Of a stretch of 64,000 nucleotides of DNA, positions 34,233 to 43,990 are shown piece after piece. The stretch is from assembly GCA_016928865.1 (NCBI GenBank), contig JAFGJX010000005.1, forward strand, positions 48,861 to 112,860, read 5' to 3'. Origin of the DNA: Spirochaetota bacterium (GTDB lineage Bacteria > Spirochaetota > UBA4802 > UBA5550). Each line of letters opens with the position of its first letter. Positions within the stretch are counted from its first letter, which is position 1. The position numbers were made by a program, and so were the translations under genes. The notes under the pieces are model-generated. The model did not search any database. It saw only the letters and a program-made list of their open reading frames with translations, and had not been told where the DNA came from.

Positions 34233-34293
34233 AATCTGGCATGACCTCTACAGGTTCTAATAGTACAAAGGTTATCAAACCGCCCGATATATA

Positions 34294-35430
34294 TCAATCA
34301 GTTTTTAAATTTTTTATTATTTTCGATTTTTCGTACAATTTTTGCATCATATTCGTCGATAGCATCCTGATGCTTTCCTGTTCAAGCCTGGACGCAATGG
34401 ACGCCTGTTCCTTGCTGTCTTTCGGAAGCGTGTCAGTTTTAATGTCCTTCAGCACCGGAGTATAGATATAGAGCCCGGACTCGGCGGTTATGACCCGCGA
34501 TGAGCTGTGCAGCGGGAGCTGTATGAATTCCTCGAGGAATAATTTTGAAGCGTTGATGCTTGAAAGGGGCCGGCCTTTATCATCGGCGGGATTTTCGCCG
34601 ATCTTGAAAATACGGGAGATGGCAACGTTCCCCCGAAATACCGCCTGGGCCTCGTCAAAGGAACCTCCCCGCAGGGCTATCGCGTTTATCCGGTCCACAA
34701 TCTCTTTTTTCAGTCGCGCAAGCTTGGAGGACTCCAGCTTTTTCCGTATCCGTTCACGGTCTGTTTTCGGGTCCTTTATCTCTTTTTTGTTTTTCTCCAT
34801 CTCCGCGGTGACCTCGGCGTCAGTCACCCTGACCTGTTCTCCGAGCGTTTTCTGGAGGTCCATCGTGCTCAGGAATGAATATTTTATCTGCGCCCTGGAA
34901 ACGGCAGCTACCTGCTCCGCCGTAACTTCATCTTCAGGGACCGCCACTCCCATCCTGAGGAACTGGAAGAACCGCTCCCGGAGCAGGTCTTTCCTGACGG
35001 TCTTCTGCAGGTCGTTGAAGCTCAAGTTTGCCCGCTCCAGGAAATAGTTCAGACGGTCGGCGCTCAGCGTGCCGGTATCCGGATCGCGCAGGCCGGGAAT
35101 GCTTTTAATGTATTCTTTGACCGCGTCATCCGTCACGTAGAAGCCTGTCTTCCGCGCCTCCTGCAGGAGGAGGACGTCGTTGATGTAATAATTCAGTATC
35201 ATGTCGTCCATCTTTCCATCGCCGCGCATGTTGCCGAACCTGCTGTCGCGGTAGCGGAGATAGTCATACCGGTCGACCTTTTCGCCATTGACGATCGCGA
35301 TAACGCTCTGGTCGAGCCCCATGCGTGAAATGAAATCCGGCATGCCGAAGGATATAACGATAATGAGGACAAAAAAGCCGGTAATGGCGTAGCTTACGAC
35401 TTTTACCACCGGTGATTTTGAATCAAACAT
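34294..35430 (-). CDS. PpiD/SurA N-terminal-like chaperone, membrane-anchored
   Basis: A 378-residue protein with an N-terminal membrane span (residues 9-29, VKVVSYAITGFFVLIIVISFG), then a SurA_N-like chaperone domain (NGEKVDRYDYLRYRDSRFG, YYINDVLLLQEARKTGFYVT, DVLRK-type helices). The middle holds a long charged helix. No complete parvulin (PPIase) domain is seen. By analogy with PpiD it would help fold exported proteins at the outer face of the cytoplasmic membrane. The Trm112 gene lies 59 bases upstream on the same strand. Confidence 0.75.
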   Translation of the reverse strand: MFDSKSPVVKVVSYAITGFFVLIIVISFGMPDFISRMGLDQSVIAIVNGEKVDRYDYLRYRDSRFGNMRGDGKMDDMILNYYINDVLLLQEARKTGFYVTDDAVKEYIKSIPGLRDPDTGTLSADRLNYFLERANLSFNDLQKTVRKDLLRERFFQFLRMGVAVPEDEVTAEQVAAVSRAQIKYSFLSTMDLQKTLGEQVRVTDAEVTAEMEKNKKEIKDPKTDRERIRKKLESSKLARLKKEIVDRINAIALRGGSFDEAQAVFRGNVAISRIFKIGENPADDKGRPLSSINASKLFLEEFIQLPLHSSSRVITAESGLYIYTPVLKDIKTDTLPKDSKEQASIASRLEQESIRMLSTNMMQKLYEKSKIIKNLKTD

Positions 35431-35488
35431 GGCTCTCTTCCTGTTCTAAAGAAATTTTGTGAGGGATAATTCCGTCAATGAGATTACT

Positions 35489-35674
35489 CTATTCCTTGGA
35501 GGCCCCGGCCTCAGGCACCTCAGCCTCGTCGACCAGCATGACCGGGATCCCGTCCTTCACCGGGTACCGCCGGCCGCACTCGGTGCAGACGATCTTTTCG
35601 TCCTTGGTGTTGTACTCGACGTCCCCGCGGCAGGCCGGACAGGCGAGAATCTCCAGGAGCTTCGTGTCTATCAT
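35489..35674 (-). CDS. Trm112 family protein
   Basis: A 61-residue zinc-ribbon protein: CPACRGDVEYN and CTECGRRYPVKDGIPVMLVDEA match Trm112 (UPF0434/YcaR type). Trm112 proteins activate methyltransferases in eukaryotes and archaea; the bacterial role is less clear. The gene sits just before the SurA_N-like gene on the same strand. Confidence 0.9.
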   Translation of the reverse strand: MIDTKLLEILACPACRGDVEYNTKDEKIVCTECGRRYPVKDGIPVMLVDEAEVPEAGASKE

Positions 35675-35755
35675 ACGATACCTCGTTTTCAGGTTGTTTC
35701 ACGGTTATGAGGGTGGAAAGGATTTACGTCAATAAAAAAATTGGCCGCACACCGG

Positions 35756-37702
35756 TCAGGGGAGGGGGAGGGCGTCCCTGGCCACCACGGTAAGCCGTAC
35801 GTTGCTTCTTAGCTTAATGTTCCATGTATTTTGTCCGGACAGGTCTTCTCCGGCCAGGTAGTATATGTTCGATGCGGCAGGCATGGTGTCTGCCCGCATG
35901 TTTGTGTAAATATAGGGGCCGTAATAGGATTGATACCGATATCTGTACAGATCGATGGATCCGATGGTATATTCAAGCGTTGAAGCGGTACTGGTGAACC
36001 AGTCTCCCAACGGCCCGTTATTATAGGCGTAATAATCCGGCGTGTCATATTTATCCGAGACAAGATTTGACGCGGCCCATTTGCGGAGGACCTCGCCAAA
36101 CGTCCGGCTTTCAGCAGGCAGGGCCGGAGTCGTCTGTTCAAGGGCGTATTCGATGGCCCGGTAGTCCGTGTAGCCGTTCTGCACCATGTGCCTGAAGAAC
36201 CCTGCCCCCTCGTGGTTCCGTGAAAGGTAGGACCCGAGCGCGTAGTTCAGGGCATAGCTGATAAGCTTGTAGTTGCCCGGGTACCATGACGTAACCGAAA
36301 ATTCATTGAAGTAATTCGCCAGGGGGATCCTGCCAAGCGAGATGTAACCATCTTTATAGGCGGGATCGGATGCGGAGGGTATGCATTCCGCGTATGCGAA
36401 ATCGGCCCCGCGGGGGCCGTTTACCCCGAGCTTTCTCGATACCAGGTCCTCGGTCGCGAGAGAGCACATTTCGTCGATCCAGGTCTCGGTGCCGCTTGAC
36501 CCGTCTGTGCGGCTCACGGTCTTCTGGTAAAATTGTATCATGTGCTGGAGCTCATGCGCCAGGGTAGATATGATCTCGGAAGGCCACCGGTCCGAGAGGT
36601 TCCAGGACGCGCCTTCTTCTGTCGCAAACAGGACCGCGTCCATGTAAAACATGATCCGCTCGTTTGAATACGATATGGACTCCTTTATAAAATTGTCCTT
36701 TGCCCAGAAGTAGCCGAGCACGCCGCCTGTGGTCGAGTTGTCGTTGTCGATGTCGAAAAGGAGGACCGTGATTTCGTTATTCGGCGCGATCAGCATGTTG
36801 CGGTCCGCATCAGAAAGGGGGGATGTGTCAGGAACCGTTTCCCATTCCTCGCCGTAGATGGCCGTGACCCAGTCGTAGATGTCGTTGTCAAGCCCGCCCG
36901 CAAGGAATTTTTCCGCCATGAGATTAACCATGTCCTGATTGACTTTTTTTGCCCTGGTGCCTCCGACATGCCAGCAGTTATCAGCGACCCAGATGTTCAG
37001 CGTTTTGTTGTTGTCGTCGTCACCGAAAGGCGATGAAACCGTTACCGTGTCAGAGTAGCGGCAGGTAGCCTTAACTTCAGTGTATCTGTCAATTTTAAAG
37101 TACCCCGTGCTGGTGTTCGCAACATCGTACAGCGGTTCGCCCGGCGGCACCAGGCTGAGGAGCAGGGTCACCGGGTTGTATTTGCCAAGAGACGCATAGG
37201 GGTTCCTGTTGAACTCGGTCGCCTCCGGCGTGCCGCGCTGTCCGGACATGTCCGTCTGGTCCGGAACCGGTTTGGCCGGGGCCGGATCCATCATCGCTGA
37301 CTGTTGCATGTTCATTTCGCTGTCGTTTATTGACGGATACGCTGTCGTATCGTACGGGCTGATGTTGGTAAAAATGAAATAGAGGTCTTTCGGTGTGATT
37401 CCCATGTCAAGGGTAAGATCGAGGTTGACATTGGGAACGTTCGTGTTGTCGGCCAGGGGGTCCATCTCATCGCCGGCCTGGTCGTACAGGGTATACTGCG
37501 TGGGATTAAAGTGCCTGATGGTATATTCATCAACGTCATTGATATAATCATACAGTGTTGCGTCCGTGTAGGCGGGGATACTGCCGAGCAGCATGATCTC
37601 GTCACTGCCGGCGTCTGACCCGGACATGCAGCCGTTTAATATGAATAACAGCAGCAGTTGTGGCGCTATTGATCCGGTGAGGCTGCGGAGTATATTATTC
37701 AT
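35756..37702 (-). CDS. Lipoprotein zinc metallopeptidase, M30-like
   Basis: A 648-residue predicted lipoprotein; signal with lipobox LNGC (Cys about residue 25). The zinc site is LAHELQHMIQFYQK (H-E-x-x-H) with a following Glu in WIDEMCSLATEDLV, the arrangement of M30 (hyicolysin) peptidases. FDIDNDNSTTGGVLGYFWAKDN upstream (two segments) and GAGFFRHMVQNGYTDYRAIE downstream are typical of large bacterial M30-like proteins. Leptospira encodes comparable lipoproteins. The C-terminal ~100 residues are a Tyr- and Ser-rich beta region. It is probably surface or periplasmic; substrate unknown. Confidence 0.8.
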   Translation of the reverse strand: MNNILRSLTGSIAPQLLLLFILNGCMSGSDAGSDEIMLLGSIPAYTDATLYDYINDVDEYTIRHFNPTQYTLYDQAGDEMDPLADNTNVPNVNLDLTLDMGITPKDLYFIFTNISPYDTTAYPSINDSEMNMQQSAMMDPAPAKPVPDQTDMSGQRGTPEATEFNRNPYASLGKYNPVTLLLSLVPPGEPLYDVANTSTGYFKIDRYTEVKATCRYSDTVTVSSPFGDDDNNKTLNIWVADNCWHVGGTRAKKVNQDMVNLMAEKFLAGGLDNDIYDWVTAIYGEEWETVPDTSPLSDADRNMLIAPNNEITVLLFDIDNDNSTTGGVLGYFWAKDNFIKESISYSNERIMFYMDAVLFATEEGASWNLSDRWPSEIISTLAHELQHMIQFYQKTVSRTDGSSGTETWIDEMCSLATEDLVSRKLGVNGPRGADFAYAECIPSASDPAYKDGYISLGRIPLANYFNEFSVTSWYPGNYKLISYALNYALGSYLSRNHEGAGFFRHMVQNGYTDYRAIEYALEQTTPALPAESRTFGEVLRKWAASNLVSDKYDTPDYYAYNNGPLGDWFTSTASTLEYTIGSIDLYRYRYQSYYGPYIYTNMRADTMPAASNIYYLAGEDLSGQNTWNIKLRSNVRLTVVARDALPLP

Positions 37703-38313
37703 TCATACCTGTCTATGCAATGTAGATATTACGCTTGTTGCAAATATTAATGTTCCAACGTTTTTGTCCGAGTTCCGCAGGCCGCGAAGCTTTTTTTGAC
37801 GCCTAAAATCACAGTCCATTAAATAATACATATTTAATGATGAAATAGCAACCAGTAAATCCAAATGGATGCTATTCTTTAGTGTCATAATTCATGAGTT
37901 AATGACAAAAAATATCAATAGTTTAAAACAATCAACAAACAATATTAAAATTTTAATATAATAGAAAAATATTTTAAAAAAAGATTATGAATTGTATAAA
38001 TTCTACATTTTTAACTGGACATTTTATTTTACGATCAGTAAATTTGACAGAAGAATACCGTCCATATGGACGGTAAAAGGGTCACACAAATAATATAACA
38101 TGGATTACATGAAAAGGGGGTATCTGCATCAGGGAGCCGGGCAGAGGTGGATGATTTTACTTCCTCAAACGCCTTGTCAATGAGAAAGGTTTCCAGAAAT
38201 ACGGTTCAGCTTCAGCCCCCCTGCAGTACAACATTGTCCCATAGGGAAAGATCAATATAATTGAATTTTCCTTAATAATATATACAGGGAATATACTAAT
38301 TGGGAGACGAGTC
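37703..38313. other. AT-rich spacer between divergent lipoprotein genes
   Basis: 611 bases with a much lower GC content than the flanking genes, in which no convincing gene is seen; the short frames within it do not look coding. It holds the sequence TTTTGTCCGAGTTCCGCAGGC (37762-37782; shown as the 20-base core plus one), which recurs with one mismatch at 43811-43831. TATACA (38281-38286) and TATACT (38292-38297) are candidate -10 boxes for the large lipoprotein gene. Confidence 0.5.
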
Positions 38314-41300
38314 ATGTTTAAGAAAGTAGTGTCGTTTTTAGTAATAATTTCCGCTTCATTAATTTTTATATCATGCTCTGACTCAAAAATGAAAGAGTTC
38401 CAGACGAACGACCCGAGCGCGCCGTTCAATCTTTTTCATCTTTTTGACAATTATCCGGCTCTGAAAGCGGCCTGGGACAGCGTCCCCGGCGACAGAGGCA
38501 ACGCCCTGATGGCAGAGATGCTCAGGGAAGACCTCCCCATCGGCGCCGAGTTCATGCATATAATCGCCTACCTGCTTGACCAGGCGGACGATCCGGGTCT
38601 TGCGCTTCTGGACGACCTGAAAAACACCCTGGGGGCGGTCACCGCAACCGACCAGCGCCTGTACGGGCACAGCGATAACAACAGCGGCAACCCCATCAAT
38701 TCGTTTTTCGCGACCGAGGACCCGGCAATACTGATGGACAATTTCTACTCTCTGCTTGATGAGATAACCACCTACATGGGCGGCGACACCCCCAAGGTGG
38801 GCGCCAGCGTCATGGCCATGGGACAGCAGATATTTGATTACATGCTCACCAAGACACCGGCGGAGGTCGAAGACACCATGGGCGACATCATGGAGGCACT
38901 GACCGAGGATGTGGACCCGGCGGACGGGACAGCTGATTTCAGGGTGACCTTCGCGGACCTGATGGACCTCGCCGCGCCGCTCGTTTCCATGGCCGACTAC
39001 CCGATGTGGGTCCACGAGGGAGCGGATCCGGGGCTGGACTACCTCGAGACCGATTACGCCAGCATGAACGCGTCCGACAGCGTCAATTCCGAGCTCGGCA
39101 ATTCCGCGAAGGGGTTGAACTATCTCCTGTCAGGCATGTTCGACATCCTCAACGGCGAGACCATAGACCGCGACATGATGTACGACCTGTTCGACTCGCT
39201 GAACGATGTCCTGGCGGACCCGACAACGGCGCAGAAGCTCCTCTGGAACATCGCCAACCATTTTACCCCTGACGGGTACCATTACGGCACGCTCCAGACC
39301 GGCTTCACAAACATTGACACGAACGTGTACAATACCGACAGCCCGCAGGTCTACTCCAACGCGGACATCAGGGAGACGGTGAAGGAGTTCCTGACCGCGT
39401 CCGGCCCCCTGTTCATGCAGGACAAGCGGCGCGGCTCCTTCGCCTCGCCCGACGGCTCTCTTTCGACCGGCGATGATTTTCCCCTGACCGGACTCCTGGA
39501 GAACATCAAGAAGATATACCTGAACTGGGACACCACCCAGCTTTCCGAGTCTATCTACGACCTGATCCGCTACGACATGTTCGGACGCGACCGGACGACT
39601 GACGCAAATGCCTATTCCGCGAGCATGCTCGAGCACCTGCTCTACCTGGGCGCGATAGCGGGGAACATGGGGTGGGAGCATCTGGAGAACGCGAACGAGG
39701 TCAATCATGACGCGGGGGATGATTCCTATGAGGGGCAGATGGCGATACACGGCCATGGCACTTTCTGCGGCAACCTGACCCTGAACGACTCCCTCTATTC
39801 GATCCAGGGGAAGAGAGACGCTCTGGCGGCCGCCGGGACCTATGAGCTCGGTTTTGATTCCGGAAATGGCTATCGAAACAGGGGATATAACCGGACCTAT
39901 CGGAGCAGAAATTCTTTCGATACAGCGGATCGCGCGAACTACACTTTTCATTTTAACGTCAACTATCCGGCCCTGAAATTTCTGGCCGGCTTCAGCGTGG
40001 GTGATTACGGCACACCGACAGGCGGGAATACTTCCGGGGGCGGCGGCAATGACCTGAATGAGTATGCCCCCTATTCAGCGAACGGGGTCATGACAAAAGA
40101 CCTGGCGTCATGGACCTTTGCCCATGTCATCCGCGCCTGCTGGGAAGGTGAAGGCCCCTACTACTCGACACAGGGAGCGACCGTTTCCGGCGGAACCACT
40201 ACCTACTACAGGCCTGACGGCCGCATCTACGCCACGGTCACCGGCGGGGTGTATACCTATCCCGTTGACGGCGGCAACGATGTTGCTGATCCTGATGATG
40301 CTACCCAGAGGTACAACAGGTACAAGGCGACCTGGCATTCCGACTACTACATGATTGAAAGCGAGCATGACGGGCCGAATTATTATGTGCCTCTTGACGA
40401 AGACGATGACCTTGAGGCTGATGAGACGACAACCGGCCCCAAGTATCGCGAGTATACAGAACTTATTGCCGAGGACTATTCAGGCCGGGCCTGCGCCAGC
40501 CAGGAAGAGGCAATATTCAGGAATTTCCAGTGGGTCATGAACGAAAAAAGAATGGCCCTGATAATACCCCTCTGGCTTGCGGGCGAGCCAACCGTCCTGG
40601 GCTGCCCGGCCGGTGTGGCACAGGCGGGAATTGAATCTGTACTCTACCAGATTATAGAGGGGAATGGCATCACCGGCCTTTCCAACGCGCGGAAATACCG
40701 CTCCAACGGCGTGTGGGCGAAGCAGAATAACAATGCGGACCTGTCAAATGTACCGGGAGATTACCGGATAATTGTGCTGGCGACTCCGATAAGAAGTCAA
40801 CTCAGGATTTTCGGCGTCTGGACGAACGACGCGTTGGGTCTAACCGCTGTCGATGCGGATAAAATTTACATCGATACCCTGGGGCGCGGAACCGCGACCC
40901 CGGGCGGCGTGTCGCACAATATCTTCGCACTGTCCCGGTTCGGGTTCCCGCGCAGCAAGGCTGTGACCCTCGGCTCGAATTACACTCATTACCTGCTCGG
41001 ATCCCGTAACGTGAATAATGCAACCGAGACGCTTGATTCCGGCTTCACAACAGCAAACAGCATCTGGACCAAGAGGAACTCGCTCCTGCCGATGTTCATT
41101 GCGTTGCTTGCGCCGCTGCATACGAGATCGTACTACTACAGCGGCACGAATTACAATAATGCCCTGGCCAGGATGCTGGAAGGGCTCAATCCGCTGCTGA
41201 AGCCGCTCATTTATTTTAACTATAACGCCGGATCCACGACCGGGCATTCCGGTGTGGGACAAAACGGCTGGCTGCCGCGGATTCAGGGCGACGGCGATTG

Positions 41301-42534
41301 GAGCGACGAAGAGTATGAGGCTACGCATTCCCGCTCCCTCATGTCCGACTGGGATGTGGACGGGTTCGTTAACTCGACCAGCAATCCTGCCGGCTGGCAT
41401 GGCGGCTGGGGCACACTCAATTTCTATACGCCAGCCGACCTGCCCACGCTCCTTTCCGTGATGATGGATTCTGACACGAGCGCGACCCGGGCGAACGCGG
41501 ACCAGCGCGCTGACGGTCTGCTCGCGAAGCTCGTTTCCTATGACGCGAATCCGGCTACAACCGAGCCTGACCGGCCGTCTGTCACCGAGGTCCCGGGCGA
41601 TCCGTGGGAGCCTGACACGGCCTCCATTCACAAGATCCTGTACGGCCTGGAGCAGCTCACCAGCGGCATGAAGAGCTCGAAGGCGAAGGGGACGCTTATC
41701 AACGAGCAGATGAGCGACGGCACCCTTGCCAGCATCAAGCAGCTCGATCCTCCGGAATGGCGGTTCCAGAAGCGCACCTGGTACGGCGACGCATCGAAGG
41801 TCATGGACCTTGACCTTGACGACCTCCTTGACAAGCTGGTCGGCGAAGAGGCTGACGAGATGATAAACTCGTATCATGACAACAACGCGGATTACGCCGA
41901 CGGCGGCAACAACGGCGTCGAGGATTGGGACTGGGTCGATTTCAACGACACGGTGGACGACCTGTATGACCTCGTCGACAGGTTCCTGACCAGGGACGGC
42001 GAGAACGTGATATCCGAGCAGCTCTTCAATGTCATAGACGTGATGGCCCAGCACAGCCTGACGCAGGCCCAGGTCAAGGGCCTGCAGTATGTGCTCGCGA
42101 AGATGCTCGCCTATTTTGACGATGACAGCGACGTGTGGGTTGTCCAGGGCGAACCTGATTTCGAAATGCTGCTGCACCTGCTGGTTGTGGCGCTCCCGAA
42201 CATAGACGCCGCGATAGGCGATTTTGCGACAGCCGGCGGCGACATGAAGGGTCAGACGTACCTGAACCTTATCACGGCCATGAAAAATTCAACCAAGGAG
42301 GGTGCGCTGGTTCCATGGATAATTGACACGGTCAGCATCAACCCGTATTCCAGCGAGGATTTCATAACCCAGCTGGCGGACTGGATGGAGAGCGACCTTG
42401 TCAGCGGATCGAATACCAAGTTTTACTCGCTCCTGGCGCGAATGCTCGGCGACATGGGCGACCAGATCGGCGTGGCGCCGAGTGACGAAGGACTGCGCAT
42501 GATCTACGAGTACTACGGGTTCCAGCCATTTTAA
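38314..42534 (+). CDS. Very large lipoprotein (1406 residues) of unknown function
   Basis: A predicted lipoprotein with lipobox FISC (Cys about residue 21) after a short signal. No known domain was recognised. The first ~400 residues are helical, with repeated short runs such as LLDEITTYMGG, LLSGMFDILNGETID and LFDSLNDVLADP. Residues ~440-900 are rich in Tyr, Gly and Asn with strand-like patterns. The last ~350 residues are helical again and acidic (DLDLDDLLDKLVGEEADEM). The GC-rich coding sequence contrasts with the AT-rich leader. GGGAG precedes the ATG. A terminator lies 84 bases after the stop, so it is a single-gene unit. Likely surface-exposed. Confidence 0.8.
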   Translation: MFKKVVSFLVIISASLIFISCSDSKMKEFQTNDPSAPFNLFHLFDNYPALKAAWDSVPGDRGNALMAEMLREDLPIGAEFMHIIAYLLDQADDPGLALLDDLKNTLGAVTATDQRLYGHSDNNSGNPINSFFATEDPAILMDNFYSLLDEITTYMGGDTPKVGASVMAMGQQIFDYMLTKTPAEVEDTMGDIMEALTEDVDPADGTADFRVTFADLMDLAAPLVSMADYPMWVHEGADPGLDYLETDYASMNASDSVNSELGNSAKGLNYLLSGMFDILNGETIDRDMMYDLFDSLNDVLADPTTAQKLLWNIANHFTPDGYHYGTLQTGFTNIDTNVYNTDSPQVYSNADIRETVKEFLTASGPLFMQDKRRGSFASPDGSLSTGDDFPLTGLLENIKKIYLNWDTTQLSESIYDLIRYDMFGRDRTTDANAYSASMLEHLLYLGAIAGNMGWEHLENANEVNHDAGDDSYEGQMAIHGHGTFCGNLTLNDSLYSIQGKRDALAAAGTYELGFDSGNGYRNRGYNRTYRSRNSFDTADRANYTFHFNVNYPALKFLAGFSVGDYGTPTGGNTSGGGGNDLNEYAPYSANGVMTKDLASWTFAHVIRACWEGEGPYYSTQGATVSGGTTTYYRPDGRIYATVTGGVYTYPVDGGNDVADPDDATQRYNRYKATWHSDYYMIESEHDGPNYYVPLDEDDDLEADETTTGPKYREYTELIAEDYSGRACASQEEAIFRNFQWVMNEKRMALIIPLWLAGEPTVLGCPAGVAQAGIESVLYQIIEGNGITGLSNARKYRSNGVWAKQNNNADLSNVPGDYRIIVLATPIRSQLRIFGVWTNDALGLTAVDADKIYIDTLGRGTATPGGVSHNIFALSRFGFPRSKAVTLGSNYTHYLLGSRNVNNATETLDSGFTTANSIWTKRNSLLPMFIALLAPLHTRSYYYSGTNYNNALARMLEGLNPLLKPLIYFNYNAGSTTGHSGVGQNGWLPRIQGDGDWSDEEYEATHSRSLMSDWDVDGFVNSTSNPAGWHGGWGTLNFYTPADLPTLLSVMMDSDTSATRANADQRADGLLAKLVSYDANPATTEPDRPSVTEVPGDPWEPDTASIHKILYGLEQLTSGMKSSKAKGTLINEQMSDGTLASIKQLDPPEWRFQKRTWYGDASKVMDLDLDDLLDKLVGEEADEMINSYHDNNADYADGGNNGVEDWDWVDFNDTVDDLYDLVDRFLTRDGENVISEQLFNVIDVMAQHSLTQAQVKGLQYVLAKMLAYFDDDSDVWVVQGEPDFEMLLHLLVVALPNIDAAIGDFATAGGDMKGQTYLNLITAMKNSTKEGALVPWIIDTVSINPYSSEDFITQLADWMESDLVSGSNTKFYSLLARMLGDMGDQIGVAPSDEGLRMIYEYYGFQPF

Positions 42535-42617
42535 GGGTACGGCAGTTGGAGGAACGGCGCTGAAAAGTTATTGAATTAGAAAACCGCTAAGCGGTTCATA
42601 GGCAACGTGGATTATCA

Positions 42618-42647
42618 GGGGCGCGGCGGAAGCCGCGTCCCTTTTTT
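42618..42647 (+). terminator. Rho-independent terminator after the large lipoprotein
   Basis: A ten-base stem GGGGCGCGGC / GCCGCGTCCC (one G-T pair) with a GGAA tetraloop and six Ts. Confidence 0.9.
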
Positions 42648-42660
42648 CAGGCGGAGATGA

Positions 42661-42831
42661 TTATTTGCCGGCGGTGTTGACCGGGCTTGACCAGTCGCAC
42701 TTCGAGCACTTGTAACCGTTGTATCTTCGCGTCCCGGAGTCCTCTTTTTCAATCCTGGCCATTACCAGGGATTCGCACGCGGGGCAGTGCTTTGCTACCA
42801 GCTCGAATTCGTCCGTGTGTTCCTTTTTCAT
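42661..42831 (-). CDS. Small zinc-ribbon protein
   Basis: A 56-residue protein with two C-x-x-C knuckles, HCPACES and YKCSKCDW, as in rubredoxin-like or rpoP-like zinc ribbons. The ATG at 42831 (MKKEHTDEFELV) has AGGGG upstream and is preferred over a frame open to 42912. It is convergent with the large lipoprotein gene. Function unknown. Confidence 0.75.
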   Translation of the reverse strand: MKKEHTDEFELVAKHCPACESLVMARIEKEDSGTRRYNGYKCSKCDWSSPVNTAGK

Positions 42832-42959
42832 GATGTCCCCTATGTGAAATGCGTTTAAAACCCAGCGAAAAAGAAAGTTACAACATATTTTTAATATCGT
42901 CAACAGTGTCAATGGAAAAAGTGATTATTTTTTAAAAAATGTAGGTTTTGGGCACAATG

Positions 42960-43006
42960 AAAGGGAGGGCGAAGGCCCTCCCTTTCAGGATTTTTTGCTT
43001 TTTTAT
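42960..43006 (+). terminator. Hairpin with T-tract
   Basis: An eleven-base perfect stem AAAGGGAGGGC / GCCCTCCCTTT with loop GAAG, then CAGGATTTTTTGCTTTTTT. The T-tract is on the + strand, although the flanking genes run on the - strand. It may end an unseen + strand transcript or act on the MORN gene in the reverse sense. Confidence 0.6.
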
Positions 43007-43024
43007 ACTGGATTGGTGATGCAG

Positions 43025-43510
43025 TTATTCACCCTGAAACACGTTATTTTCCCATGTTCCTTTAAGGGTCTTACCGTCAACGTAATACATGACGCCCTGC
43101 CCGGAACGCTGGTCGTCTTTGAACTCTCCAACGTACTTGTCGCCGGATTTCCAGGTATAGGTGCCCTGTCCGTTCATCTTGCCTTCCCGGAATTCGCCTT
43201 CGTACCTGTCGCCCGACGCCCAGGTGTAAACTCCTTTACCGTCTTTCATGTTGTCCTTATAGGAGCCCTGATAAATATCGCCGTTCGGCCAGGTGTATAT
43301 TCCTTCGCCGCTGCGCTTGCCGGACAGGTATTCTCCCACATATTTCTCGCCCGATTTCCACAGGTATTCGCCCTCGCCATCCCGAACTTCATCTTTTACT
43401 TTCCCCACATATTTGTCGCCCGAGGGATAATCTATCGTTGTCTTGCATCCCGAAACCATAAAAGATGCAACTGTGATAATGATAACTACCATTGCTATTT
43501 TTGTTTTCAT
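43025..43510 (-). CDS. MORN-repeat lipoprotein
   Basis: A 161-residue lipoprotein; lipobox VSGC (Cys about residue 22). Five or six MORN repeats fill the rest: DKYVGKVKDEVRDGEGEYLW, EKYVGEYLSGKRSGEGIYTW, DIYQGSYKDNMKDGKGVYTW, DRYEGEFREGKMNGQGTYTW, DKYVGEFKDDQRSGQGVMYY. MORN repeats bind proteins or lipids. It is probably periplasmic or surface exposed. AAAAGGAG precedes the ATG. Confidence 0.9.
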   Translation of the reverse strand: MKTKIAMVVIIITVASFMVSGCKTTIDYPSGDKYVGKVKDEVRDGEGEYLWKSGEKYVGEYLSGKRSGEGIYTWPNGDIYQGSYKDNMKDGKGVYTWASGDRYEGEFREGKMNGQGTYTWKSGDKYVGEFKDDQRSGQGVMYYVDGKTLKGTWENNVFQGE

Positions 43511-43990
43511 TATGACACTCCTTTTGTGTTTATTCTTATAGAGACGCTATTGTACAGTTATCAGTAAACGAATCCCCATGCTGGCGGACTCCGTTTTCAA
43601 TGATACATGCAACAATAGGATAGTATTTAAACAGACATATCAATCTATCTGTTATATGTCAATTATATAAATAAAAACCGGAGATTGCTTATTTTTTTGG
43701 AATCAATGGTGTCGATCCAAATTATGTCTGGTTATCATCAACCGCTCCTGATAGGCCGATGAAAATTCAGAAACAAAACTCGGGCGGCAGAGGCCCGCCC
43801 GAGTTTTCACTTTTGTCCGAGTTCCACAGGCTGATAGGTTTTTTCGACATCTGATAAATATATTTTTATGGACTCCGGGTTTGTCGAAAGCATGGGTATT
43901 ACCCTGAAAAACAATAATTAAGAAAATTCTAAAAAAGTAATTGGCATAATTAGTAATAATATATATATTTATACAAGGTTAAAAATTGGC
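43511..43990. other. AT-rich spacer with orphan terminator
   Basis: 480 bases without a clear gene. They contain an 18-codon frame (43706-43762), a strong terminator (43775-43807) and the motif TTTTGTCCGAGTTCCACAGG (43811-43830) shared with 37762-37781. Promoters of the MORN and beta-barrel genes must lie here. Confidence 0.45.
43775..43813 (+). terminator. Strong orphan terminator
   Basis: A 13-base stem AAAACTCGGGCGG / CCGCCCGAGTTTT with a seven-base loop, with weak T-rich sequence after it. No annotated gene ends just before it on either strand. Confidence 0.65.

Noticed and set aside
40840..42177. Long frame on the minus strand (445 codons) inside the giant lipoprotein
   Set aside because: It mirrors the strongly coding + strand frame; its protein is rich in His, Val and Arg with no domain, as expected from the reverse of a GC-rich gene.
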